The translations under genes and the position numbers were made by a program. This document shows positions 24,832 to 37,400 of a DNA stretch of 64,000 bases, piece after piece (position 1 is the first letter of the stretch; each line of letters begins with the position of its first letter). Origin of the DNA: Trichoplax adhaerens. Taxonomy: Eukaryota; Placozoa; Uniplacotomia; Trichoplacea; Trichoplacidae. The stretch lies in the NCBI RefSeq assembly GCF_000150275.1, contig NW_002060957.1, positions 918,445 to 982,444 of the forward strand. Direction: 5' to 3'. The notes beneath the pieces are model-generated. The model was given only the letters and a program-made list of their open reading frames with translations, did not search any database and had not been told where the DNA came from.

Positions 24832-27800
24832 ATGAATAAATTAGTTCCTTCTGTTGTTCGTCTTATTTCCAGTGGCCAAGTGATTCATTCCATCCAGTCT
24901 GTTATCAAAGAATTAATTGAGAATTCTTTAGATGCAGGTGCAACCAGCATCGATATCAAACTTGTAAGTTGATTTACTGTCTTAAAAATCTGGAAGTGAT
25001 GAATTTTCTGTATTGGGGATAGTGAGTCGATCATGTCTTACGTGCAGTACGTTACATTAGTCTAACCAAGCTTGCATTGGAGTCTATTTACTGTAAATGG
25101 GATAATCAATGTGGTCAATAATGTCCTTAATGTCAATAATACACTCGATAGTGGACTTTAGTTGTGTTGGTTTTATTGAATGCTATGAAATAATATAATA
25201 TTATACGTCTGTATTTGGAATCCTAGTCGTTGTAGCAGTTAAAACAGATCCCTATCCACCATTAATAGTAAACATCGCATCATATTTTTATGATGCTGTA
25301 GACCTAATAAGTTTGCCAGACTACAAGTCGATTGTTGTTGTCATCTCGTAATCTAGCTTTTTTTTATATACTGCAATAAGTTGGATATCAAATTGGATTT
25401 GCAATACGGATAGACGTATACTATTGCAGTTGCGAGTTCTTAATACGAGTAGTATTAAAATTTTTGTTCTCTTCTTACAACCTGAATTCGCTCTTGCAAT
25501 AAAACAGGAAAATTTCGGATTAGACAAAATCGAGATACGCGATAATGGCTGCGGAATACCAGCAACAGAGACTGCTTACATGGGCCAAAAGCATTATACA
25601 TCCAAGCTGAGAGATATGCAGGATTTAAGCTCGATAATGACCTACGGATTTCGCGGTGAAGCATTGAGCTCTTTATGTGCTGTAAGTGATGTTTCAATTG
25701 TGACTAAGACTCAAACTGACAACGTTAGCACATTTTACGAGCTCCATTATGATGGCACGATAAAGAAAAGCAAGCCATCTCATTACGGTCAAGGTACATT
25801 GAATATATATATATCAGCTAGGAAATAAGACTATTGTAATTTCATTTTCACCGTATGACTGGCTGAATGATAATTGTAATATTTCTGATGTTTGTAACCG
25901 TTTTATGTATCAAATATTGTCCTTTATAACAGGTACATCGATCATTGCGTGCAACTTATTTAAGAGTTTGCCAGTTAGGAGACAGGTATATAAAACCAAC
26001 AAAAAGTGCAAAGAAGAATTAAAACGAATAGAGGATTTAATCATTTCTTATGCCATTATCAAACCGACCGTTCGATTCTGTCTTAAACACAATAAAAGTG
26101 TAATATGGCAAAAATGCCAGGTAGCTGATATTGGCTCTGCCATATCGGTCGCATTTGGACGTGCCGTCTTTTCTGAAATGATCACGATCAATTACAAGGG
26201 CGAAGATCCAGCGTTTTCTCTTCGTGGATATATTCCCAAAAATTACTCCAATGATGAGCTAACTGGTAGATCGAATAGTGATCGTTGTTTTATTTATATC
26301 AATCAGCGACCTGTAATGTTTAAAGGTGTCTTGCAGGTGTGTCCTTAGTTTGTACATGGAATAGTTACGGTATAAAATCTATCTCTAGTAGTTAAATTAA
26401 TAAATACAATTAACATAGGTGATATGAACTTAACTGTTATTGTTACATTCTTTAAAATGCTTTACATTCAGGCCATCAAACACCATTACCTTGCATGCCA
26501 AAAAGGACAAATTAATAAATGGCCAATCGCTATTCTTGACTTTACTATTGATTCGAAATTGGTCGATGTTAATGTAGAATCGAGTAAAACTCAGGTTTAT
26601 CTTAGCTTTAAGGTATATCAATTCCAATTCCCCTTATTTATCGAATTATATAATACTATTGATTACTTAATGTTGACATTGAAGTTAAAATCATCGAGGA
26701 TTTCAATCCTATTTTTTGTATGACACTCTCTAGGACGAATTAATAGCATCATTTAATGATCACTTAGATTCCTTAGCTCCATCAGAGCATCAATGCAGCG
26801 ATCCGTAAGAAACTTTATATGTTTTCATTATTTTCCATTATAAGTCTGAGAAAATTCAAATTGTTCTATTTTAATAGACCTCAAAAATTAGAACTGGCAA
26901 CGAAAGCTCCTGATGTTTCGGTATCAAATGAATCTTCAGTTATTAAAGAATCAGTGAGCAACCATTGCTACGATCAGATTTCGTATGATGGTAAATCAGT
27001 TGAAACTCCTCATGAAGTATCAAAAGCTCATAATACAGTACAAGCATTTGATATCAATAGTACATCATATGAAAATACTACGCATGCAATGGAATGTACG
27101 GATGATCATGATGGCCAAAATAATGATAATGCCACCACCGCAAAGATTGGAGATGAAAATATCATCATATCGGTGCAAGAGTCTGCTACAACTGATAGCA
27201 AACATGAATTACCTGAATCTTCAAAGGTAGATACTGAAGATTTAATCATGGAAATTGCTGAAGATGATGGCTTTGCTGGTACCGTAGATCATGATAATTC
27301 CTTAAATAAAAATGAATCGATCCCTATTTGTGATAATCATGCAAAAACAACAATTCAGGATAACAATAAAAATGAAGGTATGGTAAATTGACAGTGCATT
27401 GTTGATATACGCTTACTGTATTACATAGTCCTATTGCTCTCAAGAAACTGACAACAAGCTGACGTGGTTATAATAGTAGATGATGTGGAACGAGTAATTT
27501 TACCGGAAAATATCGATCTAGCTAGTTGGAGTAAAGGTAAAGGTTTAGAAGAAAGGACTCTGGAGGTACGTAATACCAATAATGTTTGTATAGATGTGAC
27601 TGTCTCATAATTTTAGTTAACTCATATCGGTTCACTACTTTTACTTATGATTCTAGTTTCATAATTAATACGTCATTTTGTTTAAGCCGGTTAGTATCTT
27701 AGTTCCAATGCGCGGCCCAGAAAATGCTCCAGATACACCACTGGGTGTTGACATGCTTTCAACTCCTGATAAAATAAATGTAAATGCATATCTCTGAAAT

Positions 27801-30270
27801 TCTATTTTTCATCGTTGCAGTTGTCCGTATAAACGTGTTGTTTGCAATTTTTACTAGGACAATGAACCCAATAATAAAGTTTTAGCATCGGACTTACGAA
27901 ATAAACATGATGACTTGATTATAAAAGGTCTGGCACATGTCAAAAGTGTACATAATTGCAGTAAATACGATTTTAGAATACTATTAGCGTAGAAACACGA
28001 CATTATAATGACTTAATTTAAATTTAAATTTCGCCATTATTGTAATTTTTCTAACGTGGGTTCCATGATTAATTGAATGCAACTCTTAGAAACTTCGGCC
28101 AAATCAAACTCAGAACTACAACAATTGAGTGGCATGATCCAGGATAGATGGAAAGCATTGACATCAGGAGAATTATGTAAATCGAAGAAATCATCAAAAG
28201 GGAGAAATTTAAGGTAGTTTTAATTGTGGTATACATAGAAATATGCCAGTTATGTACAGTCAATGCCAATAATGCTAGAAAATGTAAAAGCTTATCACAG
28301 CTAAGTGCTTTTATTAAATTTTGCAATTAGTCCTTTTCCAAAGAGACCGGCAAGCCGAGAAAATAACAAACTTTCTGAGGTATATTACTTAGCCTATTTT
28401 TAAGGTTACCTTTAAGATTATTTTTGTAGATTAATTGACTGTCATCTGCCATGGTCTAATGCGACATCTAATACCCATATACCGGATTCTAACATGTACT
28501 AGATTCTATAAAGTAGTAAGATGTTATTTTATGTATTCTATTTTTTAATTTTATAGGTTTCAAGCCCATCTGTACTCAACTTTTTCACTCCTAATACAAC
28601 TCGAAGCACAAATAGCTTATCTGAGGAATCAGATGGAGAGCAAGATGAAACTATTGTTTACAACTTTGAACTAATGAAAGCTAATTATGAAAAATTGCGG
28701 TATTACAATTTCTAGCTCATTAGTGTTGTGCATTTTTTCACATTATTGCTTCAGCTGAACGTTTGCTTATATGCGCTTTAGGAAGAGTCCATTAGATGAG
28801 AATACTGAGATGATTGGCCCAATTGATTCTACTAAGCTTTGGCTATTGCGTCAAAAGAATGAAGTGCTAGTTGCGGATCCTTACAAGTATGTTGTTTGGA
28901 ATTTTTATGAATCGAAATTGAAATGTTTAAACCTTGTTAGTGTAGTAATTTGAGCTTATTTCTTGTTAGAATTGAAGAAAGATTTGTTTATGAAAAGTTT
29001 ATGGCTGAACATCGCTTACCTATCGTTGTGCTAAGTAGATCAATCACATTAACGGAAGGGTAAGTAATAGAGGTAGGTATTGTGTGAATCTGCGAGATTC
29101 TTTTTGCATACAGGATATGGTCTTTCACCCTCATCTATAAAAGGATTGTTTTGATGCAGTATTCATTCGCATCTTTCTTCCTCATGTTAGCTACACTTGA
29201 TTAGTAATCAATTTCTTGCGATCCTTACAGAATGATTGGTGACCCACTGTTATGTTCGATCTTATGGAATATGTCCAATCAGCATAATCCCCCAGATAAG
29301 CATAGGTAAGCCATAACGGAAATATAAATCTTACGCTTTTTGTGCCGAATTTATGGTGCATTTGTGAAAGTCAATGCATTTCTTATGCTGTCTATTTGTA
29401 TCAAAGTTATTATCAGGATGAGCGACTAGTTGCCAACGGATTTCTAATCAGACGTGATATAGGTAAATTTAGATCAATGTATGACATGCATATATAAGTT
29501 GGGGTTGGCTGCTTATGAAATATTGTGCATTTCTCTTAGAAATTGATTATCCATATTTTGAAATTGTTTCCATGACACGTAACATCTATAACTATGGAAT
29601 AGCAGATCTGAAAGAAATTCTAGGTTGCTACTTTGACAGTTATTTTTGTTTACTGTTTTCTGTTTTAAGAGGTAAACTAACATCGTTTGTTTGTATAGAG
29701 TGTATTGCAAATGTTGAAGGCGACCTGTCAAATGTTTGCAAATTATCACAATGCAGGCCGGCTAAAGTCGTTTCTTATTTTCGAGTGAGTACCATACTAA
29801 GTATAATAGTTTAGACTTTTTATAATAAAGTATTCGCAAAATTTGGAAGCTTGTTGGTGCATTAATTAAGCAATAGTAGATAACTCTTGTGTAGGGTACC
29901 TTAGATTGAAAATTAACGTCTATTGCTTACGCTATGAACTACTAGATATAGCTAGTAGTTCGAAGGTTACGTTTATCTTTGTTTTGCGCAGGTAGGACGC
30001 ACATACATAAATAAGCCTGTGCTAAGTATCAAGTTGATGTTTAAATAGTAGAACTACGTTAAGATGGCGTTGTGCTGTAATTTAATACAGGGTGAAGCAA
30101 GGCGAATAAGTTCTATGTTAAAGAAGAATTTGAAGCCTAGCGAAGCCAATGATATCATAGCGAAAATTAAACGGCTACCAACAGACTGTACAAAGAGTCT
30201 TCGTGGGAAGGAGCTTTTTCATCGAGTGGCATTGCTAAAGGCAGAATTGACTACTGATTCAACTTCGTAG
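24832..30270 (+). CDS. PMS1: MutL homologue PMS1 (19 exons)
   Basis: GHKL-ATPase MutL family protein that pairs with MLH1 in the MutL-beta complex in the nucleus. Exons: 24832-24963, 25508-25793, 25933-26336, 26472-26612, 26734-26804, 26878-27377, 27459-27565, 27687-27779, 27858-27927, 28090-28213, 28331-28379, 28557-28699, 28782-28886, 28970-29059, 29231-29305, 29407-29462, 29540-29623, 29699-29784, 30091-30270; all in frame, 931 aa (human 932). ATPase motifs: [12 protein letters not shown] with catalytic Glu30, DNGCGI (56-61), GFRGEAL (91-97), and FKSLPVRRQ. The linker is acidic and Ser/Asn-rich. Exon 10 carries [10 protein letters not shown], resembling the second helix of the HMG box of vertebrate PMS1, but the rest of the box is not clear. 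The C-terminal dimerisation domain shows [17 protein letters not shown] and [10 protein letters not shown]. No DQHA-type endonuclease motif is present, as expected for PMS1. Convergent with EEF1B. Confidence 0.92.
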
Positions 30271-30426
30271 TAGATATGATTAAGTTAAGGATTTGTAAAA
30301 ATTTTTTGGGATTTAGGGTTATGTTGCAAATTTTATCATTATACAGCAAGAAGGCTAAAGTAAATTAAACGTGACTCTACTGGTAGAAAAAATAGTTCGT
30401 TGTTGTTTATAAGATTGATTTAAAGG

Positions 30427-30432
30427 TTTATT
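30427..30432 (-). terminator. Possible EEF1B polyadenylation signal
   Basis: TTTATT on the plus strand is AATAAA on the minus strand, 120 bases beyond the EEF1B stop codon and inside the 281-bp gap to the PMS1 stop. Assigned by position only. Confidence 0.45.
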
Positions 30433-30551
30433 CCTTTCAAGTTTCACATATGAAAAGTCTACTGATTCAACGAAATTACAAGCTATAGCATTAGCAAATG
30501 CATAGATGATAAATCGTCATATCGTTTGAATCTAAGACATCGGTAACAGTA

Positions 30552-33174
30552 TTATATTTTATTGAAAGCTGCAATATCCATTGATTGGACTAAATCTTCG
30601 ATGGCTGTAATTTGTTCTTCCAAGAAGTCCGTACTAATCTATTAATTATAAAGTATTAAAAAAATTCCAATCATGTATATGGTTACAATTGTGCTCATCT
30701 GTTTTATCATATGTAATTAATCTCGATAAGAGCTTAAAAATTAATGTTTTGCCCCATCAATGAAGACAGTCGTAGCGTTGTAACTACTTGGTAAATACAA
30801 GCGATTTTAATCTACTATTTCAGCTTAGAAATTGCAATTACTGTACGTATGTTGTGAATAAACTCAGATTTTACCTTGTCGTCTTCAATAACAGCAGCAA
30901 TTTGTAATTTGTTAATACCGTACCCAACAGGCTTAAGTTTAGCTATGGAGAACATATAATGTGATAAATGAATGCATTGTTTGTGACACGTAACACAGTA
31001 CCCATTATTTGCATATACTGAATACATGTATACTTTAGGAAAAAGTTCGACTTGGTATGAAGTATTATTGACAAGATACAAATAGCAATATCATTATAAG
31101 TACAGTTTCTACTAATATTTATCAAAAGCACACTATACTATCTGGATTAAAATATCTTGTTGTCAACTACCGATCGTTATTGATTACGGTAACTGATAAA
31201 GTCTAAAAGGCAATAGAAAGTAGGCTATTACTAGATTTTGCCTAAAAGTCTTTAAAAACTATCACATAATTGAGTCTATTAATCAATTTCCACTAATTAT
31301 ATACTTACACGCTCCCCAGACTAGACCATCTGCTTCAATAGCGCGAACTTGTTTTTCCATCTCCTGCATGTCTAAAATGATAGAATATGAAATTGTGAAG
31401 TCTCAATCTGTCAAGAAGCTAAGCGTTAATATGCCTCCGATTATAGAAATCCTACCAGTTTCGTCATCCCATGGTTTCACATCTAGTAACAAGCTAGATT
31501 TGGCAATTACAGCTGCCTCTGAAATGGACGATGTAGAAAGCGGTGTTAAACCATTAAGAATAATACTATTTAGAGTCTATATATTACCATCTATTTGTTA
31601 AGAGATAAGAAATATCTGTAATCTAAGCTGAAAATGGGATGTTGGTAGAATTATGGGCTTTATATGAGTTCATGACATACTTTTTGCTTTCTTGGCTTGA
31701 TAACTCTCCACGCGTTGCTGCTTCAATTTTTCTTCTTCATCCTTGATAAACAATTATTACAATTTAATTGGCATACTGTGAATATTAAGTAGTCTTTCAA
31801 GAGTATCCTTCTCTTTGGTTGATAATCCAATGTTAAGGAATAAGTATGAAGATCACAGCTAGTAATTGGGTATAAATAGTAATCCGTAGACTTACTTCAG
31901 AATCAGATGCGAATAAATCGAATTCTTCATCGTCGTCTTTATTGTCCTCTGTTTCATTACCCGCAGGTCCATAGGAACTTAAGCTTTTCTTATCACCGGG
32001 AAATCTAATCAAGAACGATAATAATTGGTAGGTTAGGTATAGCAAAAGAGGCACGATGATACGTCCATTGATTCCTTTCAAAGAATCGAAATCAAGGCTG
32101 ATGCAGTGTAATCGATTCTTTGCACAATTTAGCTACTGTACTAATATTGTGTTATGTAATGACGACAATAATGGTACCGTCTATCCCGTTGAGCGATGGC
32201 TACTTTACTATTTATTAAAAGCAACAGTAAGCAATACTTACGCTTTCCTTTCATTTGCATCGTATGATGAAATGTGACTGAACCAACGCAATGCATGATT
32301 CAATTTGTCAGAAGGTGCACCAGAAAGAGCAGCAAAGACTACACTATCAGCTTGAGATGGTACATAACTATGTAGACAAGGGGGAAAAAATCAAGACAAT
32401 CCTCTTGATTAGTAAGATAGTAGCAATACAGTTGATCAGCACAATATCAATCATGATGAGTTGGTAGCAACGTTATTGCTATGGCAAGGCGACCTACGTC
32501 TACGCTATCGCATATCGACTAGACTACAGCATGTTCAAGTACCACCATGACGGCAATATTATTGTCAAAGCTATCGTCCACTTTCTATGTGTATGTACAG
32601 TACATCAATACAAGTAAACACATCGCATGCTAGAGTGCATGATAAGGGAAAAATCAATCATAAGTTAATCACGGTCCATCCAAGGAAAGCCATCAAGCCA
32701 CAGCGACCATGTTGGTGCCACATCTAATGTCAATTGTGTCCATCACTCCATATCAGCGTGTAATGCAAATCAAGCATGTACGGGCGGTATCCAAGTAAAG
32801 CTATCTCGTAAGGAGTCTTAAGTAATCGCTAGTAGGATTGGTGGATTAGAAGACTTGTCCAAGCTTCTCGAACTGATTTCAACCGGTGATGATACGCGTA
32901 TAAAGTTAATTGATTGAAGTTGTTGGTTGTCAAGGTTAAGCGTTGGCCGGTTGCTTGTTTCTATACTGTCTGTATAGGCAGGAGGGACTGGATGCCAATT
33001 TTAAAGTGATGATGGCTAGTACAGCTTGGGTTCTTATCATTCAACATTGTCAATCCTAAATATGAAAGGTTACTGTAGTAAATCGTTCCCTTACCCTTCA
33101 ATATAGCTACGATCAGCCAAGTAATTATTTAATGAAGTTAAACCAGCTTCACTTTTTAAATCGGGGAAACCCAT
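30552..33174 (-). CDS. EEF1B2: Translation elongation factor 1-beta (8 exons)
   Basis: Guanine-nucleotide exchange factor that recharges eEF1A with GTP during translation. Minus-strand exons in order: 33174-33095, 32367-32242, 32004-31896, 31741-31681, 31518-31456, 31371-31309, 30942-30875, 30638-30552; all GT-AG and in frame, 218 aa (human EEF1B2: 225). It starts MGFPDLKSEAGL..LNNYLADRSYIEG and continues YVPSQAD..VF, the GST-C-like N-terminal domain. The central acidic stretch ends EEFDLFASDSE (about 95-105), the conserved casein-kinase-2-type region. The exchange domain shows KSSLLLDVKPWDDET, VGYGINKLQIAAVIEDDK and the terminal QSMDIAAFNKI that contacts the eEF1A nucleotide site. The related EEF1D would have a leucine-zipper N-terminus, absent here. 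Divergent from UBE4A, convergent with PMS1. Confidence 0.95.
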
Positions 33175-34224
33175 CACGTTGTTGGCGAATATTTGACGAG
33201 GGGTGGTCGCAATAAAGCCACGGTACAAAAGGAAGCCTAACGCGTAGTCTTGGTACAAATATACCGTAGAAGGGGTGGTGACGTCCAGTACAGACAGATG
33301 GACTTTTTCTTGCTCAATGAGGCCATCCAATATCCAAAGATGGCTACTTAGTATGCATCTTCTGCGTCTGTTTTCTAAATCACTGGTACTCGTTCTAATA
33401 ACATCGACGATCTCATATCACTGTCTCCAAGTGGAACTTAGTAACAGATAATAAAATTTAGCGTAATATTACTTAATTTAGAAAAAATCAGTCACTTCAA
33501 AATGGACCATCTGCACATTCCACTACGGTCATCGTAATGAAGTAGTTGACACAATATTATTTTGGGACGAGAGGAGGTTGAAAATGTCTGTCCGTCCAAG
33601 AGTGATGGGACAGGGCAGGTCCCCAGGTCGTCTACTAGTGGTCCAAGGTACAGTACAGAGGCGAGTAGTAAGTACTGTACTACTAGAGTACTATGTACTG
33701 TATAGTACTGTACAGTAGCAAGGATTTCTGCACAGTACAAGTCCATGGTTCAAACACACACACACACAGTCTGTCTTGCGGTCTGTCTGTATGCTGCAAT
33801 CTGTTCTTGTAGTTACTGTATGGACGAAGCCAGAACTGATCACTTACTTTAAAGTAACAAAATGAGCTGTTTCAGCGAAAGAAGCCGTAAAATAGAACAG
33901 CCTGTGCTGTATGCACAGTACACTGTACACCAATATGGAAGATTGGAAGAGAAAGCTCAACACTAGGGTTGTTCCGATACATACGATTTCAGTGGTCCAT
34001 TCAGTACTGAATTCGCTTGCCACTGGCCTTACACTACTACTCGTAGTCCATCCTGTAGTACTCCAATTCGGCAAGGCTGGACGCCCGGACTACTGTACAG
34101 TGTACAGTACTACATACTGTATACTGTACTGTACACTGTACTGGCCGACATTGTCACACTTCGGGCCCACGTCCCACAAATCTCCTACTGTATAGTACAG
34201 TACAGTACAGTACAGTACAATACA

Positions 34225-34266
34225 GTACAGTGTACAGTGTAAAGTACTCTACACTGTACACTGTAC
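34225..34266. repeat. Inverted repeat, 17-bp arms, 8-nt loop
   Basis: TACAGTGTACAGTGTA at 34226-34241 is followed after AAGTACTC by its exact reverse complement at 34250-34265, and the flanking G:C extends the stem to 17 bp. It sits at the end of the pentamer tract upstream of UBE4A. It arises from strand switching of the pentamer family and could form a hairpin or cruciform. Confidence 0.8.
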
Positions 34267-34335
34267 AGTCGACAGTACTAGTACCCAGTGGTTGGGGATG
34301 CGGGACTAAACGTTCCCACTACTGGACATCGATTT

Positions 34336-34357
34336 GGAGAGAGAGAGAGAGAGAGAG
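34336..34357. repeat. (GA)n microsatellite
   Basis: Eleven consecutive GA dinucleotides about 90 bp before the UBE4A start codon, probably in its 5' leader or core promoter. Confidence 0.85.
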
Positions 34358-34444
34358 TCATGGCGTTTTGCTTTATTGTGCATGCCATATTGGAGTCTTC
34401 TTAAATAGATTAAGGTAATTGTGTCTTTTTGTATTCATTGGACT

Positions 34445-37400
34445 ATGGAAGAGATCAAGAATGATAGCAATCCATCGCAGCAACATCAGCATGGATGTCA
34501 TGATCCAGTAAGAGAAGAGACCGTCGACAACAACGTTATGGAGGTCGCCGAGGTAGATACCGATGAAGAGTTTGCATCCAATCCTTTTAGCCAATTGTTT
34601 GAGTCATTACAACATGCTAAAACTGCTGCCAAAAGATTTAAGAACGCCACGGATTTGAAGGAAACCACTTTAATAGGTAAAGGCGAGATAAACTAGCTTT
34701 CACTTTGCCTTTCATCCTACTGTAGTAAGCATAATAGGACATTACATCAAGGTTCTTCATCCTGTTGGACTGTCCTGTACTGTACTCGTACTCTACGGTA
34801 CAGGTGATCCATGGAAAACTACTACAGCAAGTGGATTTCTGAAACTAGAGTAGCTGCATGTTGTACATCTTTTATAGCGTGTGATTGTGTGTCTATGTCT
34901 CTCTCATCACTTGCTTCCTTACTAGTTGTAATGTCAAGCTGCTCAACCTTGACATTACAATCTTTCTTGCACAACTATACTGTACAATGTGGATCTATTG
35001 ACAACAATTCACAATGATGTAATATTTGTAACATGGAAAGAATGGACTCATCTAACACTCATCTTCTTCATCGTAGGCCAAATGAAAATGAACCTTAAGG
35101 ACTCAGCTGAACTTCTTCAACTTGATATCACCGCAGACGAATTAATTGTCAATGATATTCTACAACGAATTCTACTAGTGACTGCAGATAAACGTATGAT
35201 AACAGTTGTTTACTACTTACAATTATTGTAGGCCTATGCTGTCCAATGTACAGCATACTGTACTGGAGTTGGTACTGTGATAGGTGTATTAGCTTAAGAT
35301 GAAAACGAGCTACCTCAGTCCGACTAAGAATGAATAATTAATAGTAATCAATAAGTACAGTAATCATTCCATTTCAATACTGAACATGATAAAAATAATC
35401 TAGTAGCTCAATCTTTCGTATTAATAGACAAGTGTGATGAATTGCAAGGGTAATCTCAAGCATGATAGAAAAATTAGACTAACCCTCTTAATTCTTATTT
35501 TGCTAGATTTTTCAAAACGTGCTGATAAGATATCTGTAAAAATACCACAGACAATTGTGCTATTGCCATTAAGTAATGAGTTAACTGAAGACCGTTGCTG
35601 TTTGAACTTCGATATTGTCGATGAGGTAATGCTAAAATTGGGTACAATGCTAATGCAATAACTGTTGTACATTCATTCATTCGTGTAAGAAAATTGCTCG
35701 AATAGCAAAGATATAGAACGCCAGTGGTATAGAATACAAGGACATGTAGCTCTCCAATTAAAAATAGACTAGAATAAGAATGGACATAGTTTTATCAGTG
35801 ACTATAAATATCATCAATCACCATTCATCATAAAATTATACAATGTCTATAGTATTAATTGCCATGGATAATGTATCAACATTCTAAATAGAATCATAGC
35901 CTTACAAGTGCATTGTGATGATACGTGCTAGTATTATTACTACGATACATATCCTGTATAACCATACACATTCCAAGATCGAAAACAATCTTAGTATGCT
36001 ATTGAACGTAGTCATTACCATAGCACCTTGCTAGACACTGTCTTGCGTGTGTGCTCGTATTCAAAAGTACTTGACAGTTATACTGAATGGCAAAATCAAC
36101 TAAATTCCAATCCAATTTCAATACTATTAGGCACTCATAGAACGTCTCAGTATGGCTGATATTCACCCAAATGTCATAACGTTTCGTCCCTCAAATAAAG
36201 CAAAAGATGACCAAAGCTATCGCGTCTCTTTAGCCCTAGTAGCTGAACCTAATCCTATTGTTTATTTATTCGAATGTCATCGTAGAGCTCGTTTAGTCTT
36301 ACAAGAACAATCGGTAAATATGTGGCTGCATTACCTTGTTAATACAGCTTCCAACTCTTATGGAGTAAATAATAGTCTTGACTGACTATGACATAGCTAA
36401 TCTTTTTCGATACTCTACTCAACGCAGGCAGATAATCAGTGTAGTAGACAAGCTGCAGAAAAATGCAAAGTTATCGTAGCGACATTTGTTGGGTAATATG
36501 AATTGTATTACTATCAATAATGAATTAATCAAATAATATTGATGAATATTATGTCATTGAGATATCATTTGCTTTTAATGTTTTACAGCTCTTGCTTACT
36601 AACACCTGATATTCTATCAGGTCAAGATACAAACAAGCAGTTCGACTCATTACTTACTGATAGGCAATACTCTGGTAAAATTCATTCATTACACTCGTAT
36701 TCAAGTTAACATTTTCATTCTTATACAATTACCAACGCTATCGCTTGTTTCCATTATTTGCAATGTAGGAACGCCCGAATTGTACGAATTTTTGAAAGAC
36801 ATTCTAATTTCTTATCCAGACACAAATGACATTGTAAGGTCTTTAATGTTACAATTTTAAAATTAAAAATTACTCCAGGCATGCAAATATTATCCATACA
36901 CCTTAATACGACATCGGAAGTTGGAAATGTTATCTTATGCATATATTTTGTTAAAAACTTCTAGGAACAGATCTTTCAATACAGCATTGCACCAATTTTT
37001 AATATTCAGAGCATTAAATATGAAGACATCCATCCTAAACTTATACGTCTGTGTAATTTTAGTCAACATGAGCACTTATTAAAGGTATTTAGAGCATTTC
37101 GTATGTTGGTTATAATTCTTGATAATAACTATAATGTCTTTATAGTTCTTAATAGAGTCAAGTCCTTGGCTTCCTAAGGGTTTAAACGTGACAGGAAAAT
37201 CTTTCGAGCGGACTTTATTAGGCTCTCTGCTATGCTACAGCTCAATTGTTCCAGCCTTACCTTTATTACAAGGCTTCGGCTTTACAACCTTACATACCCT
37301 ATCAGTAAGTTGAATTAAATGGCTATAGTAGCTAGTACATAGTAAAATTGAATAATATTGTAGTATTGAATTAACTAGGACGCTTTCTTTATATAGCCAG

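Larger units (their letters stand above)
33175..34444. promoter_or_regulatory. Divergent intergenic region EEF1B/UBE4A with pentamer repeats
   Basis: About 1.27 kb between two head-to-head genes. It is rich in (ACAGT)n/(ACTGT)n pentamers at about 33650-33720 and 34085-34270, with a 17-bp-arm inverted repeat at 34225-34266, a perfect palindrome TTACTTTAAAGTAA at 33844-33857, a short CA run near 33754-33767 and a GA run at 34336-34357. Short frames here are low-complexity translations. No exon is seen. Confidence 0.5.

Noticed and set aside
29407-29462. PMS1 exon starting after TTATCAG at 29416
   Set aside because: That acceptor gives a frame with an immediate stop; the upstream acceptor at 29406 keeps the frame and adds SYYQ.
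31368-31601. 77-codon plus-strand frame
   Set aside because: Antisense of EEF1B exon 5.
33492-34195. Several 75-95 codon frames on both strands
   Set aside because: Low-complexity translations of (ACAGT)n tracts between EEF1B and UBE4A.
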